A DNA stretch of 64,000 nucleotides from the NCBI GenBank assembly GCA_001051155.2, contig JYIP02000011.1, positions 744,001 to 808,000 on the forward strand, read 5' to 3'. The translations under genes were made by a program, and so were the position numbers. The DNA comes from Chrysoporthe austroafricana. Its lineage: Eukaryota > Ascomycota > Sordariomycetes > Diaporthales > Cryphonectriaceae. The notes below the pieces were generated by a model. The model was not told where the DNA came from. It worked only from the letters and a program-made list of their open reading frames with translations, and did no database searches. Positions 60,978 to 64,000 of the stretch are shown piece by piece; positions within the stretch are counted from its first letter, which is position 1; each line of letters starts with the position of its first letter.

Positions 60978-62329
60978 GAAGGGCATTGCGACAGTAAGTA
61001 AATTCTATCGTTATCGTATCTATTAGAATCGGCTGTCGGAATAAAAAATCACCTTTTGAGCGGAGGGAGGCGAGGGTCACAAGTGAAATACGCTGCCTCG
61101 GACGCTATGAGCCCTGGGCTCTGGATCCATTACGAAGGAGACTTCGCCGCCGGAGCAGCCCATAAGAGGCATCTTGGGGTAAAAGAACACCAGAAATTAT
61201 ATAACACAGTCTGATCCAACCCTGACGGATGCTATATTTCCTTTGACATCGGATCCTCAGGTACGGATGAGAGCTGTCGCGATGCCCGCAGACCTGCTCT
61301 TTTGTCTCTCGGGGAAGATATGGATGAGATCGGGGCATGACACTAGACATGGCCTCTTTTCCTTGCCGCGTGCCCTTAATCGGAAAGATAGTCTGGGCCC
61401 AAATAGACAATCTTATTGCATGCTGCAGACCACCAAATCTGAGGCAAGCCGATATCGAGTCTTTGCAGCACAAGGGTCTGCACGGACACCGTGCGAGGTA
61501 TAATTACCGCGTACGACATGAGACAATGCCCAGCCCAAGGCGAGTACAACCGTCTACGCCAGCTTCGTGGGTGCGGAAGGTTTCAAGCACGGTGATGCAA
61601 TTCAGGTGTAGCAGTCTATAAAGGGACACATTCTGAATATATAGCGCTTCATACAGCGCCGCCCACCGAGTAATTTCTATCTTTGCCTTGCTGGGCCGGA
61701 CTGTGAGCAGATGGAACCGACGAGACGAGCCTCGGCACCACCGACCCAGCAGCGCTTCCGAGAGCCACCGGCGGATCTCTGTGAGATGCAGAGGTACTAG
61801 AACTGGCAAATTGCCACCAACACCACACAAAGGTTCCCCCGCCTGAAAAGTTGCGGGTGAATGCCCTCACCGTCGGTCGGCATTACGCGCGGAGGCTGGA
61901 CGGGGACACTACCCATATCTAACTACCGAGATGCGGGGTCCAGAACTGGGCCCAGGACGGGGGCCCCCTGATAGCCTCAACGTCCGCATACTTCTACCAC
62001 AGTATGCGATTTAGGGCCGCGCGGGCATCCAAGGCTGGCGTAGCCCCAAACCGTAGCTTGGCTCGCGATGAGACGCTGGCGTGGACCTGGGGACCATTTA
62101 TTATCCTCCTGCTGTCCCAAAAAAAACAGCACTAGGAAACGACCGCAGAATCGAGCTTGTCCACCACAGAAGGCGCAGCAACAGAAGCTCGACGTTGAGG
62201 GCAGCTGGCTGTGATCACGATCTGCCTGCCTGAATCGGCTTCCCTGCTGTCCCCCTCCATCCAGGTGCTATAGCGCGCAGAGCAACCGCAAGAAAGAATC
62301 GCGCCCCGCCCAGCACTCGACACACGGCA
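60978..62329. other. AT/GC transition and upstream region of the aldehyde dehydrogenase gene
   Basis: GC content rises sharply at about 61040. Several short ORFs on both strands (for example 61105-61473 and 61504-61830) overlap each other and show no recognisable domain, so they are probably chance frames. Possible regulatory features: a 7-bp inverted repeat cgcatac/gtatgcg (61985-62008), an A-run (62119-62126) and a CT-rich tract (about 62240-62263) before the start codon, a common feature near fungal transcription starts. Confidence 0.5.
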
Positions 62330-63835
62330 ATGGCGTCGACAGGCTTAGAGACCGTGCCGTTCTTCATCAACGGGAGAAACGTCGTGGGCAGCAAGACGTT
62401 TGATGTCTCCAACCCGGCCACAGGCAAGGTGGCCCACAAGTGCAGCAGCGCCGGCGAGGACGATGCCCGAGCCGCGGTTGACGCAGCGGCCAAGGCCCTC
62501 CCTGCCTGGAAGGCGATGCTCCCGGGAAAGCGGCGCGAAATCCTCCTGAAGGCCGCAGAGATCATGGAGAAGCGACGCGAGGAGCTGGCGACCACACACA
62601 TGGAAGAAGTGGGTGTCCCCAGGCAGTGGGCGGATTTCAACCTCACGGTCGCGAGGGACCTCATTCTCGATGCCGGCGGACGGCTTGTCACGATCGAGGG
62701 CTCGATCCCTACCTCTCAGGACCCCAATACGGGTGCTTTGGTGGTGAAAGAGCCTTATGGCGTGGTTCTGGCGATAGCCCCATGGTTAGCACGCGCCCAC
62801 ACTTCCATCGAGAGAGCTTGCTTTGGAGGGGAGGACTGACATGATGGGAACAGGAATGCCCCCTACATCCTTGGAACCCGGTCCGTGGTCTTCCCTATGG
62901 CGGCTGGAAACACCGTCGTCTTTAAGCCCAGCGAGTTCTGCCCGAAGACGATGTGGGGCATCTGCTCTGTGTTTGCGGAGGCCGGCCTGCCCGAGGGGGT
63001 GCTCAACATGATTGTCCACGAGCCGGCCAACGCCGCATCCATCACCGCCTCGCTCATCGCCAGCGAGCACATCAAGAAGGTGAACTTCACTGGCTCAACC
63101 GTGGTTGGTCGAATCATTGGCAAGCTTGCCGGCGAGCATCTCAAGCCTGTGCTTCTCGAGCTGGGTGGCAAGGCACCCGCCATCGTCTGCGAGGACGCAA
63201 ACCTAGATCTTGCGGCAGAGCAGTGCACACTCGGCGCCTTCCTCAACTCAGGCCAAATCTGCATGAGCACGGAGAAGATCATCGTGCACAAAAATGTGGC
63301 CGCCGACTTTGAGAAGAAATTTGCGGCATCCGTCAAGAAGATATTCCCTATCACCGCCGATGCGCCCGTGCTCATCCACCAGCCCGCGGCCGAGAAGAAC
63401 AAGAAGCTCCTGCAGGATGCTACGGGTAAAGGGGCGACCCTGCTACACGGAGACCTCGATGCGACCGAGTCGACCGCCACGCGCATGCGCCCGGTCATCG
63501 TCAAAGGCGTGACAGCCGACATGGATCTGTATCGGACAGAATCCTTTGGCCCCTCCGTGGCGCTTTTCGAGTTTGATAGCGAGGAAGAGGCGCTGCGGAT
63601 TGCAAATGACACCGAGTATGGCTTGTCGTCGGCGGTGTTCACCGAGGACCTACGGAGAGGCCTGCGGCTCGCCAAGGCAATTGAGACTGGGGCTTGCCAT
63701 ATCAACTCGATGAGCGTTCACGATGAGCCCGCCTTGCCGCATGGCGGCGCGAAGGCTTCGGGACATGGGAGGTTCAACGCTAGTATTGGCTTGGATGACT
63801 GGGTGAGGACGAAGACTATCACGTTCCAGTACTAG
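62330..63835 (+). CDS. NAD(P)+-dependent aldehyde dehydrogenase, salicylaldehyde/vanillin dehydrogenase-like
   Basis: Oxidises an aldehyde to a carboxylic acid; by family resemblance an aromatic aldehyde (inference). Two exons, 62330-62784 and 62854-63835, encode 478 residues, a normal length for the family. Trp152 is split by the intron. ALDH hallmarks in order: IAPWNAPY with Asn153 (oxyanion), KPSE 176-179 (cofactor binding), FTGST 230-234, LELGGK with catalytic Glu254, NSGQICMST with nucleophile Cys288, ESFGP 381-385, and the C-terminal HINSMSVHDEPALPHGGAK. No signal peptide, membrane segment or peroxisomal C-terminus, so probably cytosolic. Start ATG has purines at -3 and +4 (gcaATGG). 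Base composition is GC-rich with no RIP stops although the gene is 2.3 kb from the dead-transposon block. Substrate and cofactor preference cannot be read from sequence. Confidence 0.93.
62785..62853 (+). other. Intron of the aldehyde dehydrogenase gene
   Basis: 69 bp, donor gttagc, acceptor cag, branch-point-like ctgac at 62836-62840, 13 bases before the acceptor. Removal restores APW-NAPYILGTRS across the junction, the conserved ALDH motif. Size and signals are typical of Pezizomycotina. Confidence 0.9.
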
Positions 63836-64000
63836 TACCAGGCAGGAAAGTGAGGCGGAAGGGAAGCCTAGCCATGAGGGTGTCCATTGGAATGGCGGTC
63901 TCGATCCCGAGGTTGTGATAGTGGCGTGAATCGGCGTCAGAAATCTGCAGCTGGTGGGGCATCGAGGCTTGCTGGCGCTGCAGCCACCTGGGCCTCTTTC
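63836..64000. other. Downstream region, possible 3' end of a convergent gene
   Basis: GC-rich. On the minus strand a frame open from the window edge ends at 63937-63939 with ..KEAQVAAAPASLDAPPAADF; another minus-strand frame is open to 63819. Either could be the C-terminus of a convergent gene, but GC-rich DNA leaves frames open by chance. No polyadenylation signal is evident. Confidence 0.25.

Noticed and set aside
61105..61870. Overlapping ORFs of 73-122 codons on both strands upstream of the aldehyde dehydrogenase
   Set aside because: They overlap each other in GC-rich DNA, show no recognisable domain or intron pattern, and cannot all be real. Nothing favours one of them.
61985..62008. 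Inverted repeat cgcatac/gtatgcg as an operator of the aldehyde dehydrogenase gene
   Set aside because: A 7-bp palindrome with a 10-bp gap is expected by chance in this length of DNA. No second copy or known factor site supports it.
62863..63705. 280-codon minus-strand ORF opposite the aldehyde dehydrogenase
   Set aside because: A low-stop shadow of a GC-rich gene. The plus-strand frame has the complete ALDH motif set and the intron.

Overview
The window is fungal nuclear DNA, most likely from a filamentous ascomycete (Pezizomycotina). About 60.6 kb is extremely AT-rich, gene-free and saturated with C-to-T/G-to-A changes, mainly CpA to TpA with CpG largely kept. That is the mark of repeat-induced point mutation (RIP). 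The last ~3 kb switches abruptly to GC-rich unique DNA with one intact gene that has a 69-bp fungal-type intron.

The AT-rich block can be resolved almost completely as a stack of eight Ty3/gypsy LTR retrotransposons (chromovirus type: gag, protease, RT, RNase H, integrase, chromodomain), called El-1 to El-8 here. All belong to one family and all are dead. El-1 (minus strand, 1398-60038) is the container; its LTRs are 58 kb apart and are still flanked by the same 5-bp duplication (tataa). El-2 (+, 2326-9625), El-3 (+, 13293-49923, 5'-truncated) and El-8 (+, 50940-58267) lie in El-1. El-4 (-, 15138-22426), El-5 (-, 27660-49617) and a foreign 671-bp solo-LTR-like insert (26121-26791) lie in El-3. 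El-6 (-, 29681-36862, least mutated, so youngest) and El-7 (-, 39441-46840) lie in El-5. Every complete insertion has a 5-bp target duplication, and removing the inserts rejoins the interrupted reading frames.

The most interesting component is an extra ORF of about 200 codons. It lies between the chromodomain and the 3' LTR of all eight copies, antisense to gag-pol. It encodes an N-terminal six-cysteine domain with Zn(II)2Cys6-like spacing and then a basic coiled coil. In seven of eight copies its length is still a multiple of three, with in-frame stops but no net frameshift. This suggests a real gene of the element. Other element signals include a probable self-priming site (LTR transcript start complementary to the primer-binding site), a polypurine tract, and a two-unit telomere-like motif (AACCCTAACCCTA) in the LTRs.

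Left of the nest (1-1392) are decayed remains of another LTR element. Right of it (60044-61060) are AT-rich DNA and a less mutated relative of the family LTR at the AT/GC boundary. The only apparently functional gene is an aldehyde dehydrogenase of the salicylaldehyde/vanillin dehydrogenase type (62330-63835, 478 aa, two exons).
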